NCBI RefSeq assembly: GCF_026339875.1
Contig: NZ_JAPEPZ010000001.1
Location: 6,138,001-6,202,000 of the forward strand
Length of the DNA: 64,000 nucleotides
Direction: 5' to 3'
From: Streptomyces sp. NBC_01571
GTDB taxonomy: Bacteria > Actinomycetota > Actinomycetes > Streptomycetales > Streptomycetaceae
Part shown: in pieces, positions 1 through 9,202 of the stretch
How positions within the stretch are numbered: the stretch's first letter is position 1
Layout of the letters: every line of letters begins with the position of its first letter
The notes under the pieces: generated by a model
The model's input: the letters and a program-made list of their open reading frames with translations, nothing else
Database searches by the model: none
What the model was told of the DNA's origin: nothing
Translations under genes and position numbers: made by a program

Positions 1-28
1 CCGCGGCGCCTGCCGCAGGAGCCGCGTT

Positions 29-58
29 TTGACCCGTCCGGGGAAGCGCGGGTACTCT
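29..58 (+). promoter_or_regulatory. Housekeeping-type promoter of rplM-rpsI
   Basis: TTGACC at 29-34 and TACTCT at 53-58 are separated by 18 bp, a good match to the principal vegetative (HrdB-type) promoter class of Streptomyces. Transcription would start near 65 and leave a leader of about 175 nt before the L13 start at 241. I see no other coding gene in 1-240. The leader holds several short GC-rich dyads and could carry ribosomal-protein autoregulation, but nothing in it proves that. Confidence 0.6.
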
Positions 59-240
59 TGCAGTTCGTTATGTGTATTGGCTTGCTCATTCTCACGTGAG
101 GGGCCCTTACACCGGTCCACCGGGGCCGATGACCAGCGACCAGCACTCGGTATGCGTCACCGAGGTGCGGTCAGGGCTGTCGTGATCGTCCGTGGTGGCC
201 ATGTCAGGACCCACTCACTGAAGAAGCGAAGGCTACGACC

Positions 241-684
241 GTGCGTACGTACAGCCCCAAGCCCGGCGACATCACTCGCCAGTGGTACGTCATCGACGCC
301 CAGGATGTCGTCCTGGGTCGTCTGGCGACCACTGCAGCGAACATCCTGCGGGGCAAGCACAAGCCGATCTATGCGCCCCACGTAGACGCTGGTGACTTCG
401 TCATCATCATCAACGCCGACAAGGTGCACCTCTCCGGCAACAAGAAGACCCAGAAGCTGGCGTACCGCCACTCCGGTTACCCGGGTGGTCTGCGCTCCGT
501 CCGTTACGACGAGCTGCTGGCGAAGAACCCCGAGAAGGCCGTCGAGAAGGCCATCAAGGGCATGGTTCCGAAGAACACCCTGGGCCGTCAGGTGCTCTCG
601 AAGCTGAAGGTCTACGCGGGCGAGAACCACCCGCACGCTGCGCAGCAGCCGGTCCCGTTCGAGATCACCCAGGTCGCGCAGTAG
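241..684 (+). CDS. rplM: 50S ribosomal protein L13
   Basis: Ribosomal protein L13, a structural protein of the large subunit that binds 23S rRNA early in assembly. The 147-residue product has the normal family length and reads through the family's typical features: the N-terminal [16 protein letters not shown] stretch, the basic [12 protein letters not shown] segment, the HSGYPGG loop and the [11 protein letters not shown] helix. The start is GTG at 241, preceded by a purine-rich GAAGAAGCGAAGG stretch. rpsI follows 42 bp downstream on the same strand; L13-S9 is the standard bacterial operon. The pair is probably driven by the promoter at 29-58 and ends at the terminator at 1279-1311. Confidence 0.97.
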   Translation: MRTYSPKPGDITRQWYVIDAQDVVLGRLATTAANILRGKHKPIYAPHVDAGDFVIIINADKVHLSGNKKTQKLAYRHSGYPGGLRSVRYDELLAKNPEKAVEKAIKGMVPKNTLGRQVLSKLKVYAGENHPHAAQQPVPFEITQVAQ

Positions 685-726
685 TTCCGGCCACCCCCTA
701 AGACGAAAAAGAATCTGAGGAGAATC

Positions 727-1248
727 GTGGCCGAGACCACCGTTGAGCAGCCGGTCGAAGAGACTGAGCTCGTCGACATCGAGAACTACACCACCGAGTC
801 CGAGGTCCCCGTCGAGGGCGAGTACACCTCGGAGTCGCTCGCGGGCCGCTTCGGCGACCCGCAGCCGGCCGCCGGCCTGGGCCGTCGCAAGAACGCCATC
901 GCCCGCGTCCGGATCGTCCCGGGCACCGGCAAGTGGAAGATCAACGGTCGCACCCTTGAGGACTACTTCCCCAACAAGGTGCACCAGCAGGAAGTCAACG
1001 AGCCCTTCAAGGTGCTCGAGCTCGACAACCGCTACGACGTCATCGCCCGTATCTCGGGTGGCGGCGTCTCCGGTCAGGCCGGTGCGCTCCGTCTCGGTGT
1101 CGCCCGCGCGCTGAACGAGGCCGACGTCGACAACAACCGCCCGGCGCTGAAGAAGGCCGGCTTCCTCAAGCGCGACGACCGTGCGGTCGAGCGCAAGAAG
1201 GCCGGTCTCAAGAAGGCCCGTAAGGCCCCGCAGTACAGCAAGCGTTAA
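727..1248 (+). CDS. rpsI: 30S ribosomal protein S9
   Basis: Ribosomal protein S9, whose C-terminal tail reaches the P-site tRNA in the small subunit. The product is 173 residues, longer than the roughly 130 of E. coli S9. The extra is an acidic N-terminal extension of about 40 residues ([14 protein letters not shown] and following), common in actinobacterial S9. The conserved body begins near [13 protein letters not shown] and ends in the basic tail APQYSKR, as expected. The start is GTG at 727 behind a GAGGAGAA ribosome-binding site. It is the second gene of the rplM-rpsI operon. Confidence 0.97.
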   Translation: MAETTVEQPVEETELVDIENYTTESEVPVEGEYTSESLAGRFGDPQPAAGLGRRKNAIARVRIVPGTGKWKINGRTLEDYFPNKVHQQEVNEPFKVLELDNRYDVIARISGGGVSGQAGALRLGVARALNEADVDNNRPALKKAGFLKRDDRAVERKKAGLKKARKAPQYSKR

Positions 1249-1278
1249 TCACCGCCTGCTGGTATTCGTACGACCGTT

Positions 1279-1311
1279 CGCCCCGGCGGCACGCTGTGTG
1301 CCGTCGGGGCG
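1279..1311 (+). terminator. Rho-independent-type terminator after rpsI
   Basis: Left arm 1279-1292 (CGCCCCGGCGGCAC) pairs with right arm 1298-1311 across a 5-nt loop, 14 pairs with one G-T wobble, followed by the T-containing stretch TTCGTTTAT. It lies 31 bp after the rpsI stop and closes the ribosomal-protein operon. Confidence 0.8.
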
Positions 1312-1411
1312 TTCGTTTATCACCAGCCCAGGGCGTATAACGGCACAAGGCGCTCAAAGGCTTGCATGATCGGATGACTTCCGAATACTGAGCATTATCA
1401 GGAGGACACCA

Positions 1412-2770
1412 GTGGGACGACTCTTCGGCACGGACGGCGTGCGCGGTGTCGCCAACGCGGATCTGACGGCCGAGCTCGCGCTCGGTCTCTCCGTAGCGGC
1501 GGCGCATGTGCTGGCCGAGGCGGGTACGTTCGAGGGCCACCGGCCGGTGGCGGTGGTCGGGCGGGATCCGCGCGCGTCCGGGGAGTTCCTGGAGGCCGCC
1601 GTGGTCGCGGGCCTGGCCAGCGCGGGCGTGGACGTCCTGCGCGTCGGTGTGCTGCCCACCCCCGCGGTGGCGTACCTCACCGGTGTGCTGGGTGCCGACC
1701 TCGGTGTGATGCTCTCGGCGAGCCACAACGCCATGCCGGACAACGGCGTCAAGTTCTTCGCCCGCGGCGGGCACAAGCTCGCCGACGAGCTGGAGGACAG
1801 GATCGAGGCCGTGTACGACGAGCACCGCACCGGTGCTCCCTGGGACCGGCCCACGGGTTCGGGTGTCGGGCGCGTGCGCTCGTACGACGAGGGCTTCGAC
1901 CAGTACGTCGCCCACCTGATCGGTGTGCTCCCGAACCGTCTCGACGGTCTCAAGGTCGTCCTGGACGAGGCGCACGGTGCCGCCGCCCGGGTGTCCCCGG
2001 AGGCCTTCGCGCGGGCCGGCGCGGAGATCGTCACGATCGGTACCGCCCCGGACGGCCTGAACATCAACGACGGCTGCGGGTCCACGCACCTCGACCTCCT
2101 CAAGGCCGCCGTCGTCGAGCACGGCGCCGATCTCGGCATCGCGCACGACGGTGACGCCGACCGCTGCCTCGCCGTGGACCACACGGGCGCCGAGGTGGAC
2201 GGCGACCAGATCCTGGCCGTACTCGCGCTGGCGATGCGGGAGCGTTCCGCACTGCGCTCCGACACCGTTGTCGCGACGGTCATGTCCAACCTGGGTTTCA
2301 AGCTCGCCATGGAGCGCGAGGGCGTCGGCCTCATCCAGACCGCGGTCGGTGACCGCTACGTCCTGGAGGAGATGAAGCAGCACGGGTACGCGCTCGGCGG
2401 CGAGCAGTCCGGCCATGTGATCATCCTCGACCACGCCACGACCGGCGACGGCACGCTGACCGGCCTGATGCTGGCGGCCCGGGTCGCCCAGACGGGCCGT
2501 ACGCTCCAGGACCTCGCGTCCGTCATGGAGCGGCTGCCGCAGGTCCTCATCAACGTCCCCGACGTCGACCGCTCGCGGGTGAACAGCTCCGCCGAGCTGG
2601 CGGCCGCGGTCGCCGAGGCCGAGCGTGAACTCGGCACCACCGGACGGGTGCTGCTGCGTCCCTCCGGCACCGAGCCGCTCGTCCGGGTCATGGTCGAGGC
2701 CGCCGACATCGACCATGCCCGGTCGGTGGCCGGCCGGCTCGCGGACGCCGTGAAGTCCTCGCTCGGCTAA
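1412..2770 (+). CDS. glmM: Phosphoglucosamine mutase
   Basis: Interconverts glucosamine-6-phosphate and glucosamine-1-phosphate on the cytoplasmic route to UDP-GlcNAc and peptidoglycan. The 452-residue protein starts [15 protein letters not shown], the family signature. It carries the phosphoserine loop SASHN with the catalytic serine at residue 104, the metal-binding DGDADR motif, and the sugar-specificity and phosphate-binding motifs GGEQSGH and [12 protein letters not shown]. The start is GTG at 1412 behind an AGGAGG site. glmS, the preceding enzyme of the pathway, lies 2.2 kb downstream on the same strand. The stop codon overlaps the end of the convergent DUF389 gene by 4 bp. Confidence 0.97.
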   Translation: MGRLFGTDGVRGVANADLTAELALGLSVAAAHVLAEAGTFEGHRPVAVVGRDPRASGEFLEAAVVAGLASAGVDVLRVGVLPTPAVAYLTGVLGADLGVMLSASHNAMPDNGVKFFARGGHKLADELEDRIEAVYDEHRTGAPWDRPTGSGVGRVRSYDEGFDQYVAHLIGVLPNRLDGLKVVLDEAHGAAARVSPEAFARAGAEIVTIGTAPDGLNINDGCGSTHLDLLKAAVVEHGADLGIAHDGDADRCLAVDHTGAEVDGDQILAVLALAMRERSALRSDTVVATVMSNLGFKLAMEREGVGLIQTAVGDRYVLEEMKQHGYALGGEQSGHVIILDHATTGDGTLTGLMLAARVAQTGRTLQDLASVMERLPQVLINVPDVDRSRVNSSAELAAAVAEAERELGTTGRVLLRPSGTEPLVRVMVEAADIDHARSVAGRLADAVKSSLG

Positions 2771-3705
2771 CCGAGGGGTGTCACCGCACGCTGCCTCGCC
2801 CAGAACCACTTCTGGGCGAGCAGGGTGAGCGTGCCCGAGAGCACGATGCCGCCCAGATTCGCGAGCAACTGCCAGGTGGAGCCCCAGGTCTGGGAGTAGT
2901 CCGCGTAGCTGAGGGCGACCGCCGCGTTCGCCGCCGCCGGGACTGTGGTCACCGAGATCGCGACGCCGATCAGCGCGCCCGACTTCGCGGACGTGAGGGA
3001 GAGGGTGCCCGCGATCCCCGCGAGGAAGGCCACGACGAACGACATCCAGTCGGGCTTCCAGATGAAGGCCGTGTTCGGCCGGGGCGCCTCCACCATCGCC
3101 TTCTCGAACAGGCCCAGGCCGTCGAGGAGCCGACTGAAGCCCGCGGTCAGCACCATGGCGAGGGCGAATCCGGCGAGCAGCGCCCACAGCGACCGCCACA
3201 CCAGGTGCGGGGCGCGCCGCACCAGCGCCGTCGAGATCCCGGCGAGCGGCCCGAACTCCGGTCCCACGGCCATCGCGCCGACGATCAGGATCGCGTTGTC
3301 CAGCATCACACCGCAGGCCGCGAGCATCGTCGCGACCGCCAGCAGCGCCACATACGTGACGCTGAGCGTCGACTCCTCGTGCGAGGCGTCCGCCAGGTGC
3401 TCCCACAGCACCGCGTCCGTCCCCTCGCCCGGCGCCTCCTCCTCGGCCCTGTCGGCGCGCCGGGAGAGCGACAGGTCGATGTTGTCGACGGCGATCGAGC
3501 CGGTCCGGTCGAGGTCGAACTCCCTCAGCGCGCCGATCAGTTCGTCACCCGCCTCGCGTGCGACGTCGCACATGACGACGTCCCCGGCCGGGTCGCGGGC
3601 GGCGCCGGGCAGCACGACGAGATGGGTGGTGCCGACCGTACGCCCGATCAGGCGCACCACCTCGTCGGTCCGTCCGGCCGGTGTGATCAGACGCAGATGC
3701 AGCAT
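2767..3705 (-). CDS. DUF389 family integral membrane protein
   Basis: A 312-residue protein of the DUF389 (TIGR00341-like) family of unknown function. Residues 1 to about 110 are soluble, starting [19 protein letters not shown]. The rest holds roughly six hydrophobic segments, including [19 protein letters not shown] and the family-typical stretch around [20 protein letters not shown]. The family is widespread in actinobacteria and has been proposed to be transport-related, but no substrate can be read from the sequence. It is convergent with glmM and overlaps it by 4 bp. The start is ATG at 3705. Confidence 0.85.
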   Translation of the reverse strand: MLHLRLITPAGRTDEVVRLIGRTVGTTHLVVLPGAARDPAGDVVMCDVAREAGDELIGALREFDLDRTGSIAVDNIDLSLSRRADRAEEEAPGEGTDAVLWEHLADASHEESTLSVTYVALLAVATMLAACGVMLDNAILIVGAMAVGPEFGPLAGISTALVRRAPHLVWRSLWALLAGFALAMVLTAGFSRLLDGLGLFEKAMVEAPRPNTAFIWKPDWMSFVVAFLAGIAGTLSLTSAKSGALIGVAISVTTVPAAANAAVALSYADYSQTWGSTWQLLANLGGIVLSGTLTLLAQKWFWARQRAVTPLG

Positions 3706-3749
3706 GCCGCGCAGGGTAGCCGCAGCGAACCGCCGGTGGCCGCGGGGGA

Positions 3750-4739
3750 CTACAGCTTGCGCAGACTGAGGCGCTGCACCTTGTGGTCCGGACCCTTGCG
3801 GACGACGAGGGCGGCGCGGCCACGGGTGGGGGCCACGTTCTCCATCAGGTTGGGCTTGTTGATGGTCCGCCAGGTCGTGCGGGCGTAGTCGAGTGCCTCC
3901 TCCTCGGAGACCTGGGTGTACTTGCGGAAGTACGAGGAGGGGTTCTGGAAGGCGGTGGCGCGCAGCTTGCGGAAGCGGTTGAGGTACCAGGCCTCGATGT
4001 CCTCGGCGCGGGCGTCGACGTACACGCTGAAGTCGAAGTAGTCGGCGAGGCCGACGCGGGTGCGGCCGTCCTTGCCCGGCAGGGCGGGCTGGAGCACGTT
4101 CAGGCCTTCGACGATGAGGATGTCGGGGCGGCGGACCGTGAGCTTCCGGCCGGGGACGATGTCGTAGATGAGGTGGGAGTAGACAGGGGCGGTGACCTCG
4201 TCCTTGCCCGCCTTGATGTCGGCGACGAACCGGGTGAGGGCCCGGCGGTCGTACGACTCGGGGAAGCCCTTCCGCGACATCAGGCCACGTGCCTCCAGCT
4301 CCTTGGTGGGGAGCAGGAAGCCGTCAGTGGTCACGAGTTCGACGCGAGGGTGTTCGGGCCAGCGGGAGAGCAGGGCCTGGAGAAGGCGGGCGACGGTGGA
4401 CTTTCCGACGGCGACCGACCCCGCCACGCCTATCACGAACGGGGTGCCGGACTGCGAGCCCTTCTCGCCGAGGAAGGTGTTCAGCGCCCCTCTCAGCCCG
4501 TCCGTGGCACCGACGTACAGATTCAGCAGTCTGGACAGCGGCAGATAGATGTCCCGCACCTCGTCGAGGTCGATGACATCGCCCAGACCGCGCAGCTTCT
4601 CGACCTCCTCGGCGTTCAGCGGCAGCGGCGTCTTTTCGCGCAGCGCGCTCCACTCGGCACGGGTGAGATCGACGTAGGGAGTCGCCTCCGGCTTGTGCCG
4701 GTGGGCGCTCCGGGGCATCGGGGAGACCGGAGAGATCAC
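3750..4739 (-). CDS. coaA: Pantothenate kinase, type I
   Basis: Type I pantothenate kinase, the ATP-dependent first step of coenzyme A synthesis in the cytoplasm. The P-loop [12 protein letters not shown] lies near residues 103-114. Downstream come the conserved TTDGFLLP motif, the [12 protein letters not shown] segment and the C-terminal [13 protein letters not shown] block, which match the family from end to end. The protein is 329 residues, close to the usual 310-320. An internal ATG at 4718 is an alternative start, since neither start has an obvious ribosome-binding site. It is transcribed divergently from glmS across about 210 bp. Confidence 0.95.
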   Translation of the reverse strand: MISPVSPMPRSAHRHKPEATPYVDLTRAEWSALREKTPLPLNAEEVEKLRGLGDVIDLDEVRDIYLPLSRLLNLYVGATDGLRGALNTFLGEKGSQSGTPFVIGVAGSVAVGKSTVARLLQALLSRWPEHPRVELVTTDGFLLPTKELEARGLMSRKGFPESYDRRALTRFVADIKAGKDEVTAPVYSHLIYDIVPGRKLTVRRPDILIVEGLNVLQPALPGKDGRTRVGLADYFDFSVYVDARAEDIEAWYLNRFRKLRATAFQNPSSYFRKYTQVSEEEALDYARTTWRTINKPNLMENVAPTRGRAALVVRKGPDHKVQRLSLRKL

Positions 4740-4950
4740 AGTCCATTGTTACGGGAGTGTGGACGGGGTGGGGCGTGGGGTCCGTCACGCGGGGTCGTCC
4801 GGACGTCGCCCGAGGGGCGCTCCGGGGGCGCTCCGGGAACGTCCGGGAGTGATCGGGGTCCCCGGGACGGGTGCGGGAAGGCGGCTGGAATTTCCGATAT
4901 CGGGCACGGGATGCCGAGATGCGGCGGGTGTCGGCCCTTAGGCTGCGCGC

Positions 4951-6798
4951 ATGTGCGGAATCGTGGGATACGTGGGGTCGCAGTCGGCGCTTGACGTGGT
5001 GATGGCCGGACTGAAGCGACTGGAGTACCGGGGGTACGACTCGGCGGGCGTCGCCGTACCGGCGGACGGCGGACTGGCCGCGGCGAAGAGGGCCGGGAAA
5101 CTGGTCAACCTGGAGAAGGAGCTGGTCGACCGGCCACTGCCGACCGGGACGACCGGGATCGGGCACACCCGCTGGGCCACCCACGGCGGCCCCACGGATG
5201 CGAACGCGCATCCGCACCTCGACAACGCGGGCCGCGTCGCCGTCGTCCACAACGGGATCATCGAGAACTTCGCCGAACTGCGCGCCGAACTCACCGAGCG
5301 CGGCCACGAGCTGGTCTCCGAGACCGACACCGAGGTGGTCGCGCACCTGCTCGCCGAGGAGTTCTCGGTCTGCGCCGACCTCGCGGAGGCGATGCGGCTG
5401 GTGTGCCGGCGCCTGGAGGGCGCGTTCACGCTGGTCGCGGTGCACGCCGACACGCCGGACGTGGTGGTGGGCGCGCGCCGCAACTCGCCGCTCGTGGTGG
5501 GGGTCGGCGAGGGCGAGGCCTTCCTCGCCTCGGACGTCACCGCGTTCATCGACCACACGCGGTCGGCGATCGAGCTGGGCCAGGACCAGGTGGTGGAGCT
5601 GCGCCGGGACGGCGTGACGGTCACCGGTTTCGACGGGCGGCCCGCCGACGTGCGCTCGTACCACGTGGACTGGGACGCGGCGGCGGCCGAGAAGGGCGGC
5701 TACGACTACTTCATGCTCAAGGAGATCGCCGAGCAGCCCAAGGCGGTCGCCGACACGCTCCTCGGCCGCATCGACGCGGGTGGCTCGCTCAGGCTGGACG
5801 AGGTGCGGATTCCCGTGCGCGAGCTGCGGGAGGTCGACAAGGTCGTCATCGTGGCCTGCGGTACGGCCTTCCACGCCGGGCTGATCGCCAAATACGCCAT
5901 CGAGCACTGGACGCGGATCCCGTGCGAGGTGGAGCTGGCCAGCGAGTTCCGCTACCGCGACCCCATCCTGGGCGCGCGTGCCCTGGTCATCGCGATCTCC
6001 CAGTCCGGCGAGACCATGGACACCCTCATGGCGCTGCGGCACGCGCGGGAACAGGGCTCCAAGGTGCTGGCGATCTGCAACACCAACGGCTCGACGATCC
6101 CGCGCGAGTCGGACGCGGTGCTCTACACGCACGCGGGCCCGGAGGTCGCGGTCGCCTCGACCAAGGCGTTCCTCACCCAGCTGGTGGCCTGCTACCTGGT
6201 CGCGCTGTATCTCGGCCAGGTGCGCGGCACCAAGTGGGGCGACGAGATCCAGGCCGTGATCCGGGACCTGTCCCACATCTCCGGCGAGGTCGAACGGGTC
6301 CTGGAGACCATGGAGCCGGTACGGGAACTGGCGCGGACGCTCGCGGACAAGCGGACGGTCCTGTTCCTCGGCCGGCACGTCGGCTATCCGGTCGCGCTGG
6401 AGGGCGCCCTCAAGCTCAAGGAACTCGCGTACATGCACGCCGAGGGCTTCGCGGCGGGCGAGCTGAAGCACGGGCCGATCGCGCTGATCGAGGAGGACCT
6501 GCCGGTCGTCGTGGTCGTGCCCTCGCCGCGCGGCCGGTCCGTCCTGCACGACAAGATCGTGTCCAACATCCAGGAGATCCGGGCCCGGGGCGCGCGCACG
6601 ATCGTGATCGCGGAGGAGGGCGACGAGGCGGTGGTGCCGTACGCCGACCACCTGATCCGCATTCCGGTGACCCCGACCCTGCTCCAGCCGCTGGTGGCCA
6701 CGGTTCCCCTGCAGGTGTTCGCCTGCGAGCTGGCGACGGCCCGGGGCAACGAGGTGGACCAGCCGCGCAACCTGGCGAAGTCGGTGACGGTGGAGTGA
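4951..6798 (+). CDS. glmS: Glutamine--fructose-6-phosphate aminotransferase
   Basis: Makes glucosamine-6-phosphate from fructose-6-phosphate and glutamine, the committed step to UDP-GlcNAc. The 615-residue protein has the expected layout: an N-terminal class II glutamine amidotransferase domain whose nucleophile is Cys2 (MCGIVGYVG), with RLEYRGYDSAG and HTRWATHG motifs, then two SIS sugar-isomerase domains (VACGTAFHAG, ISQSGETMDT) ending in the conserved LAKSVTVE tail. The product feeds GlmM, encoded upstream. I see no GlmS-ribozyme-like element in the 210-bp upstream region. A strong hairpin follows at 6861-6892. Confidence 0.97.
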   Translation: MCGIVGYVGSQSALDVVMAGLKRLEYRGYDSAGVAVPADGGLAAAKRAGKLVNLEKELVDRPLPTGTTGIGHTRWATHGGPTDANAHPHLDNAGRVAVVHNGIIENFAELRAELTERGHELVSETDTEVVAHLLAEEFSVCADLAEAMRLVCRRLEGAFTLVAVHADTPDVVVGARRNSPLVVGVGEGEAFLASDVTAFIDHTRSAIELGQDQVVELRRDGVTVTGFDGRPADVRSYHVDWDAAAAEKGGYDYFMLKEIAEQPKAVADTLLGRIDAGGSLRLDEVRIPVRELREVDKVVIVACGTAFHAGLIAKYAIEHWTRIPCEVELASEFRYRDPILGARALVIAISQSGETMDTLMALRHAREQGSKVLAICNTNGSTIPRESDAVLYTHAGPEVAVASTKAFLTQLVACYLVALYLGQVRGTKWGDEIQAVIRDLSHISGEVERVLETMEPVRELARTLADKRTVLFLGRHVGYPVALEGALKLKELAYMHAEGFAAGELKHGPIALIEEDLPVVVVVPSPRGRSVLHDKIVSNIQEIRARGARTIVIAEEGDEAVVPYADHLIRIPVTPTLLQPLVATVPLQVFACELATARGNEVDQPRNLAKSVTVE

Positions 6799-6860
6799 GC
6801 GCGTCCGGTGGCCGCTTCGGGCGCGGGGCGGCCACCGGACCGGTTCCACCGCGGTGCGGG

Positions 6861-6892
6861 CCGCTCCGGTCCCGTTCCCGGGACCGGAGCGG
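6861..6892 (+). terminator. Hairpin terminator downstream of glmS
   Basis: A perfect 14-bp stem, CCGCTCCGGTCCCG (6861-6874) with its complement at 6879-6892, enclosing a 4-nt loop. There is no clear T-tract, as is common in Streptomyces. It lies between glmS and acpS. Confidence 0.65.
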
Positions 6893-6957
6893 AGCCGTGA
6901 CAGGACGGCGGCGGGAGATAGCGGGACGGCGGGCGGGACGGTCGTAGGGTGCTCGGC

Positions 6958-7329
6958 ATGAGCATCATCGGGGTCGGTATCGACGTGGCCGAGATCGACC
7001 GGTTCCGCGCGTCGCTGGAGCGTACGCCGGGGCTGGCCCAACGGCTCTTCCTGGAGCAGGAGTTGCACCTGCCGAGCGGGGAGCGCCGGGGCATCGCCTC
7101 GCTCGCCGTGCGGTTCGCCGCGAAGGAGGCGGTCGCCAAGGCGCTGGGCGCTCCGGGCGGAATGCACTGGACGGACGCCGAGGTCTATGTCGAGGACAGC
7201 GGCCGGCCGCGGCTGCGGGTGCGGGGCACCGTGGCGGCACGCGCGGCCGAACTGGGCGTCATGTCGTGGCATGTGTCGCTCAGCCATGACGCGGGCGTGG
7301 CTTCGGCGGTGGTGATCGCGGAGGGGTAG
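6958..7329 (+). CDS. acpS: Holo-[acyl-carrier-protein] synthase
   Basis: Transfers 4'-phosphopantetheine from CoA to the serine of acyl carrier proteins, so it follows logically from coaA nearby. The 123-residue product has the AcpS motifs [12 protein letters not shown] (with the metal-binding Asp) and [13 protein letters not shown], and ends near [15 protein letters not shown]. Its length is normal for a single-domain AcpS. I take ATG at 6958 because homology begins at SIIGVGID; an in-frame GTG at 6949 would add three residues. The next gene starts 47 bp downstream. Confidence 0.95.
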   Translation: MSIIGVGIDVAEIDRFRASLERTPGLAQRLFLEQELHLPSGERRGIASLAVRFAAKEAVAKALGAPGGMHWTDAEVYVEDSGRPRLRVRGTVAARAAELGVMSWHVSLSHDAGVASAVVIAEG

Positions 7330-7376
7330 CGCGGCCGGGGCGGCACGGAGGGGCTCCGTACGGGAGACTCGGTCCC

Positions 7377-8822
7377 ATGCGTACTGCGTACAGCGTGGAG
7401 ACCGTGAGGGCCGCCGAACGGGAGCTGATGGCACGGCTCCCCGAGGGGGCGTTGATGCAGCGGGCGGCCGCCGGACTCGCCGCCGCCTGCGCGGACGTGC
7501 TGGGGCGGGTGTACGGCAGCCGGGTCGTGCTGCTGGTCGGCAGCGGGGACAACGGCGGGGACGCGCTGTACGCGGGCGCGCGCCTCGCCCGGCGCGGGGC
7601 GGGCGTCACCGCGCTGCTGCTCGCGCCCGAACGCACCCATGCCACGGGGCTGGCCGCGCTGCGACGGGCCGGCGGCGGCACGGTCGCGGGCGGGGACGGC
7701 TTCCTCGGCACCGCGCGGGAACTGATCCGGCGGGCCGACCTCGTCGTCGACGGCATCGTGGGGATCGGGGGCGAGGGCGGTCTGCGGCCCGACGCGGCGC
7801 CGCTCGCGGAGTTCGCCGCGGACTCCCGTGCGGTGGTGGTCGCCGTGGACCTGCCGAGCGGTGTCGAGGCGGACACCGGAGAGGTCCGGGGTCCGGCGGT
7901 CCGCGCCGATCTCACGGTGACCTTCGGGACCCACAAGCCGGGGCTGCTGATCGATCCGGCGCGCGAGTACGCCGGTTCCGTGCGCCTCGTGGACATCGGG
8001 CTCGATCTGCCCGACGCGGCCGAACTGGAAGCCCTCCAGCACGTGGACGTGGCGGCGCGGCTGCCCGCGCCGGGGGCGGAGAGCGACAAGTACCGGCGGG
8101 GCGTGGTGGGGATCGCGGCCGGGTCCGCCCGGTATCCCGGCGCCGCCGTGCTCGCCGTCTCCGGGGCACTGCGCGGCGGGGCGGGGGCGGTGCGCTACGT
8201 CGGGCCCGCGGCGGACGCCGTGATCTCCCGTTTCCCCGAGACGCTGGTGTCGGACCTGGGGCCCGCGCGGGCCGGGCGGGTGCAGGCGTGGGTGGTGGGG
8301 CCCGGCGCCGGGGACGACGCGTCGGCGGTGGCCGAGGTGCTGGAGGCGGAGGTGCCGGTGCTCGTCGACGCGGACGGGCTGCGGCTGGCGGACCGTGAGA
8401 CGGTGCGCGGGCGTACCGCGCCGACGCTGCTGACCCCGCATGCCGGGGAGGCGGCGGCGTTGCTCGGGGTGTCGCGGGAGTCGGTGGAGAGGGCCCGGCT
8501 GGCGTCCGTGCGGGAGCTGGCGGCGCGGTACGGGGCGACGGTGCTGCTGAAGGGGTCGACGACGCTGGTCGCCGATCCGGGGGGCGGGGTGGTGCGGGTG
8601 AATCCGACGGGGACCGCGTGGCTGGCCACCGCGGGGAGCGGGGATGTGCTGTCGGGGCTTGCCGGGTCGCTGCTCGCGTCGGGGCTGTCGGCGTTGGACG
8701 CGGGGAGTGTGGGGGCGTATCTCCATGGGCTGGCGGGGCGGCTTGCGGCGGAGGGGGCTCCGGTGGGGGCGCATGACGTCGCGGAGGCGGTACGGGACGC
8801 TTGGCGCGACGTGATGGGCTGA
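7377..8822 (+). CDS. nnr: Bifunctional NAD(P)H-hydrate epimerase / ADP-dependent NAD(P)H-hydrate dehydratase
   Basis: A 481-residue fusion repairing damaged NADH and NADPH. Residues 1 to about 215 are the epimerase (YjeF N-terminal) domain with GSGDNGGDALYAG and VDLPSGVEADTG. From about 225 to the end is the ribokinase-like dehydratase domain, with HAGEAAALLG and the nucleotide-binding AGSGDVLSG near residue 420. Fusion of the two activities is the normal bacterial arrangement. It lies 47 bp after acpS and is probably co-transcribed. The last 400 bp use markedly more GGG/GTG-rich codons than neighbours, but the frame is intact. Confidence 0.95.
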   Translation: MRTAYSVETVRAAERELMARLPEGALMQRAAAGLAAACADVLGRVYGSRVVLLVGSGDNGGDALYAGARLARRGAGVTALLLAPERTHATGLAALRRAGGGTVAGGDGFLGTARELIRRADLVVDGIVGIGGEGGLRPDAAPLAEFAADSRAVVVAVDLPSGVEADTGEVRGPAVRADLTVTFGTHKPGLLIDPAREYAGSVRLVDIGLDLPDAAELEALQHVDVAARLPAPGAESDKYRRGVVGIAAGSARYPGAAVLAVSGALRGGAGAVRYVGPAADAVISRFPETLVSDLGPARAGRVQAWVVGPGAGDDASAVAEVLEAEVPVLVDADGLRLADRETVRGRTAPTLLTPHAGEAAALLGVSRESVERARLASVRELAARYGATVLLKGSTTLVADPGGGVVRVNPTGTAWLATAGSGDVLSGLAGSLLASGLSALDAGSVGAYLHGLAGRLAAEGAPVGAHDVAEAVRDAWRDVMG

Positions 8823-8837
8823 CCCGGGGATCTCTCG

Positions 8838-9113
8838 CCCCCGCCGCCCCTACCCGACCCGTCCCTGGGTGCTCCGTCCCCAGACCCCCGCTTCGGCCTT
8901 AAGGGCCTTGTCCTCAAGCGCCGGACGGGCTGGAGATGCGGGCCCGCGCTGATGGGGCGCCCTCGAGGGCTGACGCCCGGGGTCATGCATGTCAGCCCGT
9001 CCGGCGTTTGAGGACGAGCCCTTCGGGCGAGCGGGGGTCCAGGGGGCGCAGCCCCTTTGGCGGGGTCTGGGGTGGAGCCCCAGGGACAGGACGGGTCGGG
9101 TAGGGGCGGGGGG
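8838..9113. repeat. Large imperfect inverted repeat (Streptomyces-type intergenic element, two opposed copies)
   Basis: The left arm, about 8838-8932, is the approximate reverse complement of the right arm, 8993-9113. For example, GTCCTCAAGCGCCGGACGGG near 8910 mirrors CCGTCCGGCGTTTGAGGAC near 8999, and CTACCCGACCCGTCCCTGGG near 8850 mirrors the run near 9081-9102. The right arm has about 25 bp of extra sequence near 9038-9062. The arms are separated by about 60 bp and could form a long cruciform or RNA hairpin after nnr. A third partial copy lies at 30315-30380. No gene is seen in 8823-9202. Confidence 0.8.
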
Positions 9114-9202
9114 GCGAAAGAGGCTGGGGCGTTGCCCATAACGGGGGACCCCGTCCGCGCGGCTCACCCCCTCGCGCCCCCGCGTTGCGTATCGCTGATC
9201 GC

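Noticed and set aside
1208..3406. Very long minus-strand open frame opposite glmM
   Set aside because: A shadow of glmM in a high-GC codon context: no start site or family motifs, while glmM on the plus strand has all its motifs.
4740..4950. glmS ribozyme or riboswitch upstream of glmS
   Set aside because: No conserved ribozyme core is visible, and this element is not expected in actinobacteria.
4324..7434. 1036-residue minus-strand open frame opposite glmS and coaA
   Set aside because: Low-complexity Arg/Pro/Ala sequence typical of antisense frames in Streptomyces; both strands' real genes are well supported.
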